Shown piece after piece: positions 6,762 through 14,501 of a stretch of 14,501 bases of DNA. A program made the position numbers and the translations under genes. A model generated the notes under the pieces. That model ran no database searches. It saw nothing but the letters and a program-made list of their open reading frames with translations, and was not told the DNA's origin. The stretch is taken from positions 1-14,501 of the forward strand of contig JAGLDT010000181.1 in NCBI GenBank assembly GCA_023145485.1, written 5' to 3'. This stretch comes from Cocleimonas sp. (GTDB taxonomy: Bacteria; Pseudomonadota; Gammaproteobacteria; Thiotrichales; Thiotrichaceae). The first letter of the stretch is position 1, and every line of letters starts with the position of its first letter.

Positions 6762-6962
6762 ATGAAAACACAATTCAAGGTAGAAAAAATGATGTGTGGT
6801 GGATGTTCCGCAAATGTTGAAAAAGTATTAGCTGATGTGGCTGGTGTTGATTCTATTGACGTTAATCTTGAAGAAAAAACGGTAACCATCAAAGGAGATA
6901 TTGATACAGGCGTTGTTGCAATGGTCATTACTGAAGCAGGTTACCCCGCCACATTAACATAA
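6762..6962 (+). CDS. copZ: CopZ-like copper chaperone (heavy-metal-associated domain)
   Basis: A 66-residue single heavy-metal-associated domain of the ferredoxin-like fold. The metal site is MMCGGCSANV with C12 and C15. The rest (VDSIDVNLEEKTVTIKGD and the final EAGYPATLT) follows the family closely. In the family such proteins carry Cu+ in the cytoplasm to the export ATPase. It precedes the ATPase gene by 21 bp on the same strand, and both have near-identical CxxC loops, which supports copper hand-over between them. Full length for the family. Specificity for copper rather than another soft metal is inferred from the neighbour. Confidence 0.93.
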   Translation: MKTQFKVEKMMCGGCSANVEKVLADVAGVDSIDVNLEEKTVTIKGDIDTGVVAMVITEAGYPATLT

Positions 6963-6983
6963 TTTTAGCAAGGTAAAATATAA

Positions 6984-9191
6984 ATGGCAGAAGTAAGGCT
7001 TTCCATTGCGGGGATGATGTGTGCAGGGTGTGTGTCATCCGTTGATCAAGCGCTTAATGACGTTGAGGGTGTTACCTCGGCTCAGGTTAATTTGGGTGAG
7101 CGTACTGCAACTGTTACGGGGGATTTTTCACTTGAGATCTTATTGCTTGCAGTTAAAAAAGCAGGGTTTAAGGTGCAACAACTCACCTCTTTAGCAGATG
7201 AAACAGAAAAGGAAATGCAGGAACTGCAAGCATATCATACCTTATGGTGGCGTGCTTTAGTGGCAGGAGCCTTGGGTTTTGGTTTGTTTATTAGTATGTT
7301 AATAGGCTGGTTGCCCAATCTTGAGGAAGGTCGAATTTTTTGGTTAGTCATTAGTGTTATCACATTGCTCATTCTCATTTTTGTTGGTGGTCATTTTTTC
7401 CGTGGAGCATGGATTGCGCTACAAAATAAACGAGCCAATATGGACAGCTTAGTCGCGATGGGGACAGGAACTGCATGGCTATATTCTACTCTAGTTCTGT
7501 TATTTCCTGATGCAATGCCAACGATTGCTCGGCATGTTTATTTTGAATCTGCCATTATTATTATTGCTTTGGTTTCTCTGGGAGCCGCATTAGAAACAAA
7601 AGCGCGTGGGCGTACCTCTGAAGCCATTAAACGTTTGATTGGTTTGCAACCTGATACTGCGCGGGCTGTTCGAGGCGGTAAAGAAATTGATATTCCCATT
7701 GCAGAGGTTGGTCTGGAAGAAACCCTGCGTGTTCGTCCTGGTGAAAAAATTCCTGTTGATGGTGTTGTGATTGAAGGTCAGTCATTTGTTGATGAATCCA
7801 TGCTAACAGGTGAGCCTATGCCTGTTGATAAACGTAAGGATGCAAAAGTGTTTGGAGGTACATTAAACACCCAAGGTAGCTTTTTAATGACTGCAACAGG
7901 GATCGGGCGAGAGACGGCATTAGCACGAATTATTGATCTAGTGCGTAAGGCGCAATCCAGTAAACCTGCTATAGGACGCTTGGTTGATAAAATTGCGGCA
8001 TGGTTTGTGCCAGCCGTTCTGTTGATTGCCTCATTAGCCTTTGTGCTTTGGTATTTTTTCGGTCCAGAACCACAATTAGCCTATGCAATCGTTGTTGCTA
8101 TGACCGTCATGGTGATTGCCTGTCCTTGTGCTTTGGGTTTAGCAACCCCCATTTCGATTATGGTCGCTGTGGGACGAGCAGCTGAAAATGGTATTTTAAT
8201 TCGTAATGGTGAGGTGCTTCAACAAGCAAGTCGATTAACGACGGTGGTCTTGGATAAGACAGGTACATTAACAGAAGGAAACCCTCAGCTTACGACTGTT
8301 TTACCCTCCTTAAATATTAGCGAAAAAGAGGTTTTATCACTCGCGGCAAGTCTTGAAATGAACTCTGAGCATCCTCTAGGGCTTGCTATTGTGAATAAAG
8401 CTAAAGCAGAGAATATTGAATACTCACCAGCAAGCGACTTTAGCACCCTAGAAGGTCGTGGTATTCAAGGTCAGATTAATCAACAAACAATCTGGCTAGG
8501 TAATGCGGTGTTAATGAATGAGAAAAATATAGCGATTGATGCGATGCTTGGCAAAGCAGAAGAACTAGCAGGGCAGGGTGAAACTCCCGTGTATCTTGCT
8601 CAAAAAGGAAAACTGTTGGCATTATTAGGCATTTCAGACCCTATTCGGAGCGATTCAAAACAAGCCATTGAACGACTGCATACTTTGGGATTAAAAACAG
8701 TGTTGCTAACAGGTGATAATGAAAGAACAGCCCAATCAGTTGCCTTACAATTAGGCATTGATGAAGTCATCGCCAATGTAATGCCAGCGGATAAAATTGA
8801 GAAAATTCGTTCACTGCAAGCACAAAATGAAGTCGTTGCAATGGTGGGTGATGGGATAAATGATGCGCCTGCTTTAACTCAAGCAGATGTTGGAATAGCC
8901 ATCGGTACAGGCACAGATGTTGCCTTAGAGGCCGCTGATATTGCTTTAATGAGTGCTTCTATTCAAGGTGTTTCTAAAACCATTGGTTTATCAAAAGCCA
9001 CCATGAAAAACATTAAACAAAATCTCATCGGTGCTTTTATTTATAACCTAATTGGCATTCCCATTGCTGCAGGAATTTTATTTCCCTTCTTTGGAATATT
9101 ATTAAGTCCGATTATTGCCGCAACCGCGATGAGTATGAGCTCTGTTACCGTTGTCAGTAATGCGCTGAGGCTTAATAAGGCAAAGATTTAG
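6984..9191 (+). CDS. copA: copper-exporting P1B-type ATPase CopA
   Basis: A 735-residue P-type ATPase that uses ATP to move Cu+ out of the cytoplasm. One N-terminal metal-binding domain has GMMCAGC (C13, C16). The actuator TGEP is at about 275-278, the transmembrane metal site CPC at 380-382, the phosphorylated D424 in DKTGTLTEG, the nucleotide-domain H463-P464 in SEHPLG, and the hinge GDGINDAP with D623 and D627. The last helices contain FIYNLIGIP and MSMSSVTVVSNALRL. The trio CPC, YN and MxxSS is the P1B-1 (Cu+/Ag+) signature. Eight membrane helices are expected. Many CopA proteins have two N-terminal metal domains; this one has one, with the separate chaperone gene just upstream. No copper regulator is visible nearby. 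Confidence 0.96.
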   Translation: MAEVRLSIAGMMCAGCVSSVDQALNDVEGVTSAQVNLGERTATVTGDFSLEILLLAVKKAGFKVQQLTSLADETEKEMQELQAYHTLWWRALVAGALGFGLFISMLIGWLPNLEEGRIFWLVISVITLLILIFVGGHFFRGAWIALQNKRANMDSLVAMGTGTAWLYSTLVLLFPDAMPTIARHVYFESAIIIIALVSLGAALETKARGRTSEAIKRLIGLQPDTARAVRGGKEIDIPIAEVGLEETLRVRPGEKIPVDGVVIEGQSFVDESMLTGEPMPVDKRKDAKVFGGTLNTQGSFLMTATGIGRETALARIIDLVRKAQSSKPAIGRLVDKIAAWFVPAVLLIASLAFVLWYFFGPEPQLAYAIVVAMTVMVIACPCALGLATPISIMVAVGRAAENGILIRNGEVLQQASRLTTVVLDKTGTLTEGNPQLTTVLPSLNISEKEVLSLAASLEMNSEHPLGLAIVNKAKAENIEYSPASDFSTLEGRGIQGQINQQTIWLGNAVLMNEKNIAIDAMLGKAEELAGQGETPVYLAQKGKLLALLGISDPIRSDSKQAIERLHTLGLKTVLLTGDNERTAQSVALQLGIDEVIANVMPADKIEKIRSLQAQNEVVAMVGDGINDAPALTQADVGIAIGTGTDVALEAADIALMSASIQGVSKTIGLSKATMKNIKQNLIGAFIYNLIGIPIAAGILFPFFGILLSPIIAATAMSMSSVTVVSNALRLNKAKI

Positions 9192-9243
9192 TTTAGATGA
9201 TAAACGGATGCTTATTTGTATCAATTATTTCATCTCAAAACCC

Positions 9244-9264
9244 GCTACAACCGTAGCAATTTTT
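9244..9264. terminator. weak hairpin between convergent copA and recG
   Basis: GCTAC (9244-9248), loop AACC, GTAGC (9253-9257), then AATTTTT on the plus strand. The stem is only 5 bp, so it is a modest rho-independent candidate for copA. On the minus strand GGGTTTT follows, so it might also serve recG. Confidence 0.4.
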
Positions 9265-9296
9265 AATTTAATTCAATCCAAATACTGGACAACCTC

Positions 9297-11375
9297 TTAT
9301 GCATGAACATAATCTTCATCAGTTCTTATCCAGCGATCAATTAATGGTTGGATGCTTTCAGGGTGTTGTTTGATAATAATCTCGGCGACTGCTTGGATAT
9401 CAGGGAGTAGGGCTTGATCACGTAGTAAATCCGCAATGCGAAATTGCAGTTCACCTGTTTGACGTGTGCCAAAGACATCGCCAGGGCCTCGGATTTCTAG
9501 GTCAATGCGTGCGATTTCAAAACCGTCATTGCTATTGCGTAAAGCATCGAGACGTTTGTGTGCAATTTCAGTCAGTGGTGACTGGTACATGAGTAGACAA
9601 TGACTAGCTTCTGTACCACGTCCCACACGACCGCGTAATTGATGCAGTTGTGCTAATCCAAGGCGCTCGGCATTTTCAATAATCATTAGCGATGCATTGG
9701 GGACATCGACACCGACTTCAATAACAGTAGTAGCAACCAATAAATGAGTTTTACCTGATTTAAACGCTTGCATGGCACTCTCCTTTTCTACGGCGGACAT
9801 GCGCCCATGCACTAGTCTAATTTGAAGTTCTGGTAGGTTATGTTGTAATAATTGCAGTGTTTCTTCTGCATTTTGGCATTGTAGTGCTTCGGATTCTTCA
9901 ATTAGTGTACACACCCAATAAGCTTGCGCACCTTGTTGGCATAGGGCATTGATACGCTTAATAATATCATCACGACGTATATTAGGCAGTACCACTGTAT
10001 TGATTGGCTTGCGTCCTGGAGGGAGTTCATCGATAACAGAGTAATCCATATCGGCATAGGCAGTCATTGCGAGTGTGCGTGGAATAGGGGTGGCGGTCAT
10101 CACTAATTGATGCGGGTAACATTCACCTTGTTTGCCTTTTTCACGTAAAGAAAGTCGTTGATGTACGCCAAAGCGGTGTTGTTCGTCAATAATCAGTAAA
10201 CCCAGTTTTTGGAATTTAACCGCATCTTGGAACAGGGCATGTGTACCGACGACCAGTTTAGATAAACCTAAGGCAATATTTTCAAGATTATCACGTCGCT
10301 GTGCTACCTTTTGTCGTCCAGAAAGGTAGCTGACACGCAATCCAAGTGGTTCAAACCATTCCGTAAAGCTTTTGAAATGTTGTTCTGCTAGAATTTCTGT
10401 CGGAACCATTAGAGCCACTTGATAACCTGCTTCTATAGCGGTCAATGCTGTCGCTGCAGCAACCAGTGTTTTGCCTGAGCCAACATCCCCTTGTACTAAC
10501 CGACCCATTGGATAATGTTGTTGCATATCTTGCTTAATTTCTTCTATGACGCGTTGTTGGGCATTAGTTAATGTGAACGGCAATGATTTTAGCAACTTAT
10601 GATAAAGAGTATCTTTACTCGTGAGTTGAATCCCTTTGATTTGCTGACTGTATTCGCGAAATTTCCGCAAACTTAAATGGTGTGCAATCAGTTCTTCAAA
10701 AATAAGTCGTTGCTGGGCAGGGTGATTGGTGCTGAGCAATTGTTCTATGGCGTTTTTACTGCTGGGTTGATGCAGTGTAATGAGTGCCTCTGCTAGTGTG
10801 ATTAGTCGGTATTTTTTACGCAGTGAGTCGGGAAATACTTCTGGCAATAGCTCAATATGTTGAATGGCTTCTGTGTTCAAACGACGTAACGTTTTCTGTT
10901 GCAAGCCTTTCGTGCTGGGGTAAGTAGGGGTTAGATTGCCAGATAGTTCAGTAGCGTCATTGTTGATTATTTTATATTCAGGATGCACCATTTCAAAGCT
11001 ATAGCGTCCTTGACGTACTTCGCCAAAACAACGTACCTCTGTCCCTACGGATAAGTTTTCTTGTTGGACATTAGCAAAATGAAAGAAACGTAAGGTAATG
11101 GCTGTGCCACTATTATCTGAGATTTGGCACACCATCATACGGCGTCGCTTAAAGATGATGGAGCAATGATCTACCTTGCCCACAATCAAGACTTCCTGCC
11201 CATGTTGTACACTAGAGATAGGGTAAACACGGGTGCGATCTTGATAACGAAGGGGTAGGTGAAACAGCAAATCCTGAAGTATTTTTAGACCCAGTTTGTC
11301 TAAATGTTCCGACATTTTTGGTCCAACACCTTTTAGTGTATTGATATTTTGTAATAATGGATTATTAGATGGCAT
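9297..11375 (-). CDS. recG: ATP-dependent DNA helicase RecG
   Basis: A 692-residue superfamily-2 helicase that reverses stalled replication forks and branch-migrates Holliday junctions. A helix-hairpin-like start (LKGVGPKMSEHLDKLG) leads into the wedge/OB domain in the first 170-odd residues. The motor then shows Walker A GDVGSGKT (296-303), DEQH (397-400), MTATPIPRTLA, TTVIEVGVDVPNA and the arginine-finger motif QLRGRVGRG. The C-terminal part has the RecG signature IRGPGDVFGTRQTG. Its length equals that of E. coli RecG. The ATG has no Shine-Dalgarno. It follows apt by 116 bp on the same strand and may be read from the same transcript or from its own promoter in that gap. Confidence 0.97.
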   Translation of the reverse strand: MPSNNPLLQNINTLKGVGPKMSEHLDKLGLKILQDLLFHLPLRYQDRTRVYPISSVQHGQEVLIVGKVDHCSIIFKRRRMMVCQISDNSGTAITLRFFHFANVQQENLSVGTEVRCFGEVRQGRYSFEMVHPEYKIINNDATELSGNLTPTYPSTKGLQQKTLRRLNTEAIQHIELLPEVFPDSLRKKYRLITLAEALITLHQPSSKNAIEQLLSTNHPAQQRLIFEELIAHHLSLRKFREYSQQIKGIQLTSKDTLYHKLLKSLPFTLTNAQQRVIEEIKQDMQQHYPMGRLVQGDVGSGKTLVAAATALTAIEAGYQVALMVPTEILAEQHFKSFTEWFEPLGLRVSYLSGRQKVAQRRDNLENIALGLSKLVVGTHALFQDAVKFQKLGLLIIDEQHRFGVHQRLSLREKGKQGECYPHQLVMTATPIPRTLAMTAYADMDYSVIDELPPGRKPINTVVLPNIRRDDIIKRINALCQQGAQAYWVCTLIEESEALQCQNAEETLQLLQHNLPELQIRLVHGRMSAVEKESAMQAFKSGKTHLLVATTVIEVGVDVPNASLMIIENAERLGLAQLHQLRGRVGRGTEASHCLLMYQSPLTEIAHKRLDALRNSNDGFEIARIDLEIRGPGDVFGTRQTGELQFRIADLLRDQALLPDIQAVAEIIIKQHPESIQPLIDRWIRTDEDYVHA

Positions 11376-11392
11376 GGGCGTTTTTTATAGTT

Positions 11393-11491
11393 TTTTAGGC
11401 ATGCTTCATAGGATTGAAACGATTCCAGAAGTTACTTGCATGAAAGTCTATCAAGCTATTGGTGTGTTTATTTTCTTGGAGTAGCCTAAAA
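11393..11491. repeat. inverted repeat bracketing the apt-recG gap
   Basis: TTTTAGGC (11393-11400) and GCCTAAAA (11484-11491) are perfect inverted copies separated by 83 bp. They span almost the whole non-coding gap between apt and recG. A second pair (GCATG/CATGC, about 11399-11441) lies inside. No T run makes it a standard terminator. It may be chance. Confidence 0.25.
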
Positions 11492-12028
11492 TCAATCACC
11501 CTCAAACTGACAAAGGGAGAAGCAAGGACAGTCAAGCTCTTCTTCAAGTAGTTTACTGCCGCCAATATCGGGCAAATCAACAATAAAGCAACTTTCTACA
11601 ATATGCCCTTCCAGTTTACGAATCAGCTTAATCGCAGCAGCAGCGGTTCCACCTGTTGCGATTAAATCATCAATTAATAAAATATGATCACCTGCTTGAA
11701 TACAATCTTTATGTATTTCAATACTGTCTTCGCCATATTCTAGTTGATAAGACTGACTAATGGTTTCTGCGGGTAATTTTCCTGCTTTTCTCACAGTGAT
11801 AAAACTAACCCCTAGCTCATAGGCAAGCACGGAGCCAAAAATAAACCCACGTGCTTCAATACCTGCTACAGCGGTAATTTTTTTACCCATATAGCGATGC
11901 ACTAAGGCATCAATACTCATACGCAATGCAACGGGGTCTTCAAGCAGAGTAGTAATATCACGAAATTGTATTCCCGCTTTGGGATAGTCAGGAATGGTGC
12001 GAATAGAGGATTTAATATAGTTGTTCAT
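11492..12028 (-). CDS. apt: adenine phosphoribosyltransferase
   Basis: A 178-residue type I phosphoribosyltransferase that makes AMP from adenine and PRPP in the cytoplasm. The N-terminal IRTIPDYPKAGIQFRDITTLL is typical of Apt. GIEARGFIFG (57-66) follows, and the PRPP loop LLIDDLIATGGTAAAA has D120, D121 and T128. The length is standard for the family. It begins 30 bp after the aldolase-dehydrogenase stop, on the same strand and downstream of mtnA. That placement gives it a clear partner role: adenine is the base freed when methylthioadenosine or 5'-deoxyadenosine is phosphorolysed to feed MtnA. The ribosome binding site is weak (CAGAG about 10 nt upstream). Confidence 0.95.
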   Translation of the reverse strand: MNNYIKSSIRTIPDYPKAGIQFRDITTLLEDPVALRMSIDALVHRYMGKKITAVAGIEARGFIFGSVLAYELGVSFITVRKAGKLPAETISQSYQLEYGEDSIEIHKDCIQAGDHILLIDDLIATGGTAAAAIKLIRKLEGHIVESCFIVDLPDIGGSKLLEEELDCPCFSLCQFEGD

Positions 12029-12058
12029 AGGTGTTTTTCTCTGAAAATAAATAACGGG

Positions 12059-14118
12059 CTAACGCAATATAGCATTGATATTACCACCATCGACAGTGGA
12101 AACATCAGCAGTAGTACGTTGTTGCAATGCATGAAATAAAAATGCCTGTGCTACATCTTCTGCACGCACTTCTAAGCCTAATAAATTACCTGCCATATAG
12201 TCTTTTTCTGATACGCCACGAGCAATTGAACGTGATTGAATCATTTCAGTGGTTAAAATACCCGAACGAATACGATCAGCATTGACAGCATTAGAGCGAA
12301 TTCCATCTGCTCCGTATTCCAGTGCATATTGACGTGATAAAAACAGTGTGGCCGATTTAGGGAGACCATAAGCTCCAAAATTAGCACCAGGGTTAATTGC
12401 TTGTTTGGAGGTATTAAAGAGCAACGCACCACCTGTTCCCTGTGCTTGCATAATCTTAACGGCTTGTTTGGCGATATTTTGATGCGAGAAGAAATTCAGC
12501 TCAAAGCTTGCTCGTAAATCCTCATCACTTAAATCAGCAATTTTCCCCTGCCATGCCCCTCCTGCATTAGAGATGATAATATCTACTCCGCCAAAGGTTT
12601 CACAGGTTGTTTGATAAAGCTGATCGATAGCTTTAGAGTCAGTTACATCGCAGGCGACACCAATAGCAGTAGGGCTAATAGCATTTGCAACCGCTTTTGC
12701 TTGTTTGCCATCGACATCAGCAATTACTACTTCAGCACCATTTTCAGCAAATAAGGTAGCAATAGCTACTCCTAATACTCCTGCCCCGCCTGTAATTACT
12801 GCGACTTGTCGCGCTAAGGGTTTTTCTTTGCCTTTGCCTAATTTTGCCTGTTCGAGTGACCAATATTCCATATCAAAAAGAGAAGCAGAGTCTAAGGCTT
12901 CAAATTGATCAATCGCCTCTGCTCCTGTAATGCCATCAACCATTGCTTCGGCAACATCGGCAGCTACTTCGGCTGCTTTTTTTGATTCACCTAAGGCATA
13001 GAGACCGACACCTGGGACTAAAACAATGCGTGGCATTGGGTCAAGCTCAGTTTTAATCCCATCTAAGCGTTGATTGTTTTCCTTAAAATAAGCATGATAA
13101 TCATCTATATAACGATTTACCGCCGTGTCTAGTTCTTGCTTAAATTGCTCCAAATGATTCGCATCGGGTGCTGTGGTAATCATCGGTGTATTTTTAATTC
13201 GTATGGAATGATCGGGAGTAATCACCCCTTGTTTAGCATAGCGATGAATTTCTTTGCCATTCACAAAATTCATAATACGTTCAGAGCTACGGAAGCTACA
13301 AATAAAACGTAGATGTTCCCCCTCTCCTAAAGCCTGAGAACACGCACCGCGAATCAGTGGAGCAATGCTGGCTGTAGTGGCTATTTGCGGGGGTAATTTT
13401 ACAGAGTCAAAGTTTAGTTTATTAGCAAACTCTGCAATATCACGCTCGGCTTGATCGACTTTTTCGATCATTAACTCATACGCTTGTTGAGCTGTTTCTG
13501 CAAAGGTGAAAATACCGTGTTTATGTAAGACTAGACCATCAACCTGCGGATTTTCCGCATAAATCTCAGCCGCTTTTTTGGCTAACTTAAATCCTGGCAT
13601 AATAAACGGCACATAGGCCATCGAATCACCGTAAATATCACGGCATAACGTCTCACCATTGGGTTGATCCGTTAACGATAAAAAGGCGGTTGAATGGGTG
13701 TGATCGATAAATTTATGCGGTAAAAAAGCATGCAATAATGTTTCTACGGAAGGATTCGGTGAGGCAGGGTTGATTAAATTAGCACGTTGATAGCTCACCA
13801 TGTCCTCATCACTGAGTACCGCTAAATTTTGTAGCTTATATAAAGGCTCTAGCTTAACGGCAGGCAATCCTTCAGGCTCGATTACACCCATATATCCCAG
13901 CCACTGCCTTTTACGCATAAGACGCGGTGTTCATCTCCCACTAAATCGGTTGTGCTGGTTTTAACGGAGGTATTTCCACCACCGTGTAATACTAAGATGG
14001 GATCGCCTCCTAACAAACGTGTGGTGTAAACACGCAGGGCGATATCTTCGTTAATCCCTTGCTCGCCATAGTGAGCAATGATTTGTTGTGCTTCTTGATC
14101 AGACCATAATGATTTCAT
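12059..14118 (-). CDS. class II aldolase fused to short-chain dehydrogenase, frameshifted
   Basis: With one 2-bp correction at 13890-13895 the gene encodes 685 residues, near the length of RhaD/RhaE-type fusions. Uncorrected, it gives 78 residues to a stop at 13882 and a second frame beginning at 13918. Residues about 1-270 are a class II aldolase: GGGNTSVK (46-53), zinc-type histidines HTH (139-141) and H198/H200 in VLHKHG. Residues about 435-685 are a Rossmann dehydrogenase: TGGAGVLG (442-449), SNAG (516-519), S570, Y583 and K587. The ATG at 14118 follows AGGGG by 8 nt and starts 11 bp after the mtnA stop. Known relatives cleave rhamnulose 1-phosphate and process lactaldehyde. The mtnA and apt neighbours instead suggest 5-(methylthio)- or 5-deoxyribulose 1-phosphate, giving dihydroxyacetone phosphate plus an aldehyde acted on by the second domain. 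Confidence 0.85.
13890..13895 (-). other. apparent 2-bp insertion (AT repeat) breaking the aldolase frame
   Basis: The minus strand reads GGGATATATGGG. With two AT units instead of three it would read GGGATATGGG, giving WDMGVIEPEG, which joins the two frames exactly where the family has a conserved GSGWD-x-G-x-IEP stretch. The lesion lies before the zinc histidines, so the upstream fragment alone could not be active. Confidence 0.75.
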
Positions 14119-14121
14119 CGC

Positions 14122-14131
14122 ATTAACCCCT
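14122..14131 (-). promoter_or_regulatory. ribosome binding site of the aldolase-dehydrogenase gene
   Basis: AGGGGTTAATGCG precedes the ATG at 14116-14118. It favours this start over the upstream in-frame ATG at 14151, which would overlap the end of mtnA. Confidence 0.6.
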
Positions 14132-14501
14132 AAGTAGATGTTGGGAAGCAATCGGAAAATTGCTGTGCAAGATTAAAGGGCGGTTTAATTAGACCTTGGT
14201 CGGTAATTAAGCCACTGACTAATTGATGCGGGGTAATATCAAAGGCTGGACTACGTACTTGAATATCTTTAGGGGCAGTGCGTCGTTGACTAAAGTGGGT
14301 CACCTCTTCTGCTTTGCGTTCTTCTATTTCAATCCCGTCACCTGTTGGTGTATTAAGATCAATGGTAGAAAAAGGCAGAGCCACATAAAAAGGAATACCA
14401 TAATACTTAGCAAGAATAGCGACATTTAATGTACCAATTTTATTCGCCACATCGCCGTTTGCCGCGACCCTATCGGTTCCTACAATAACAATATCAATAA
14501 G
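14130..14501 (-). CDS. mtnA: methylthioribose-1-phosphate isomerase, C-terminal part
   Basis: The frame is open to the window edge, so only the last 123 residues are seen; the start is outside. The sequence VGTDRVAANGDVANKIGT carries the catalytic aspartate region of MtnA. GIPFYVALPFSTIDL, IPIEER-like IEIEERKAEEV and SPAFDITPHQLVSGLIT complete the characteristic C-terminus, which separates it from eIF2B-type relatives. The enzyme converts 5-methylthioribose 1-phosphate to the ribulose form, and also accepts the 5-deoxy analogue in characterised cases. Its TAG stop lies 11 bp before the start of the aldolase-dehydrogenase, so the two are surely in one operon. An mtnP or mtnN/mtnK gene is expected upstream, beyond the window. 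Confidence 0.95.
   Translation of the reverse strand, partial: LIDIVIVGTDRVAANGDVANKIGTLNVAILAKYYGIPFYVALPFSTIDLNTPTGDGIEIEERKAEEVTHFSQRRTAPKDIQVRSPAFDITPHQLVSGLITDQGLIKPPFNLAQQFSDCFPTST

Noticed and set aside
11395..11583. Small ORF (62 codons) overlapping the end of apt
   Set aside because: It is a frame-shifted shadow of apt with no ribosome binding site and no protein-like features.
12705..12908. Plus-strand ORF inside the dehydrogenase domain
   Set aside because: Antisense shadow of a well-supported Rossmann-fold coding region.

Overview
The window reads as a piece of an AT-rich gammaproteobacterial chromosome. Evidence for this is the gene set (a GcvR-like double-ACT protein, a monofunctional peptidoglycan transglycosylase, divergent hrcA/nadK, a short CsrA, full-length RecG) and the conventional start and Shine-Dalgarno usage. 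A sulfur-oxidising Thiotrichales-type bacterium would fit, but I cannot fix the genus from sequence alone. Most genes are ordinary housekeeping genes. I see no prophage, insertion sequence, CRISPR array, rRNA or tRNA.

Left part (1-4395): the C-terminal half of a Crp/Fnr-type regulator (+), then mtgA followed by a gcvR-like gene on the minus strand, a small lipoprotein (+), hrcA (-) and divergent nadK (+). Middle (4396-5699): about 700 bp with no intact gene, holding short minus-strand ORFs that look like decayed coding sequence. This is followed by a strong two-way terminator, csrA (-), and a 400-bp divergent intergenic region with CsrA-type GGA sites on the csrA side. That region also carries three 11-bp phased direct repeats placed where the -35 box of a plus-strand promoter would be. 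Next (5700-6713) come a rhomboid-family membrane protein and an unrecognised two-helix membrane protein in one transcription unit. A copper module follows (6762-9191): a CopZ-like chaperone and a P1B-1 Cu+ ATPase.

Right part (9297-14501), all on the minus strand: mtnA (partial) -> class II aldolase fused to a short-chain dehydrogenase -> apt -> recG. The first three make a coherent salvage route for methylthioadenosine and/or 5'-deoxyadenosine. The nucleoside would be phosphorolysed outside the window, and MtnA would isomerise the sugar phosphate. The aldolase would cleave it to dihydroxyacetone phosphate plus an aldehyde, the fused dehydrogenase would process that aldehyde, and Apt would return adenine to AMP. 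This joins an aldolase and an aldehyde-processing dehydrogenase of a DHAP-shunt-like pathway in one polypeptide. The fusion gene carries an apparent 2-bp (AT) insertion that breaks the reading frame near residue 75. Whether this is a real lesion or a sequencing error cannot be told from here.
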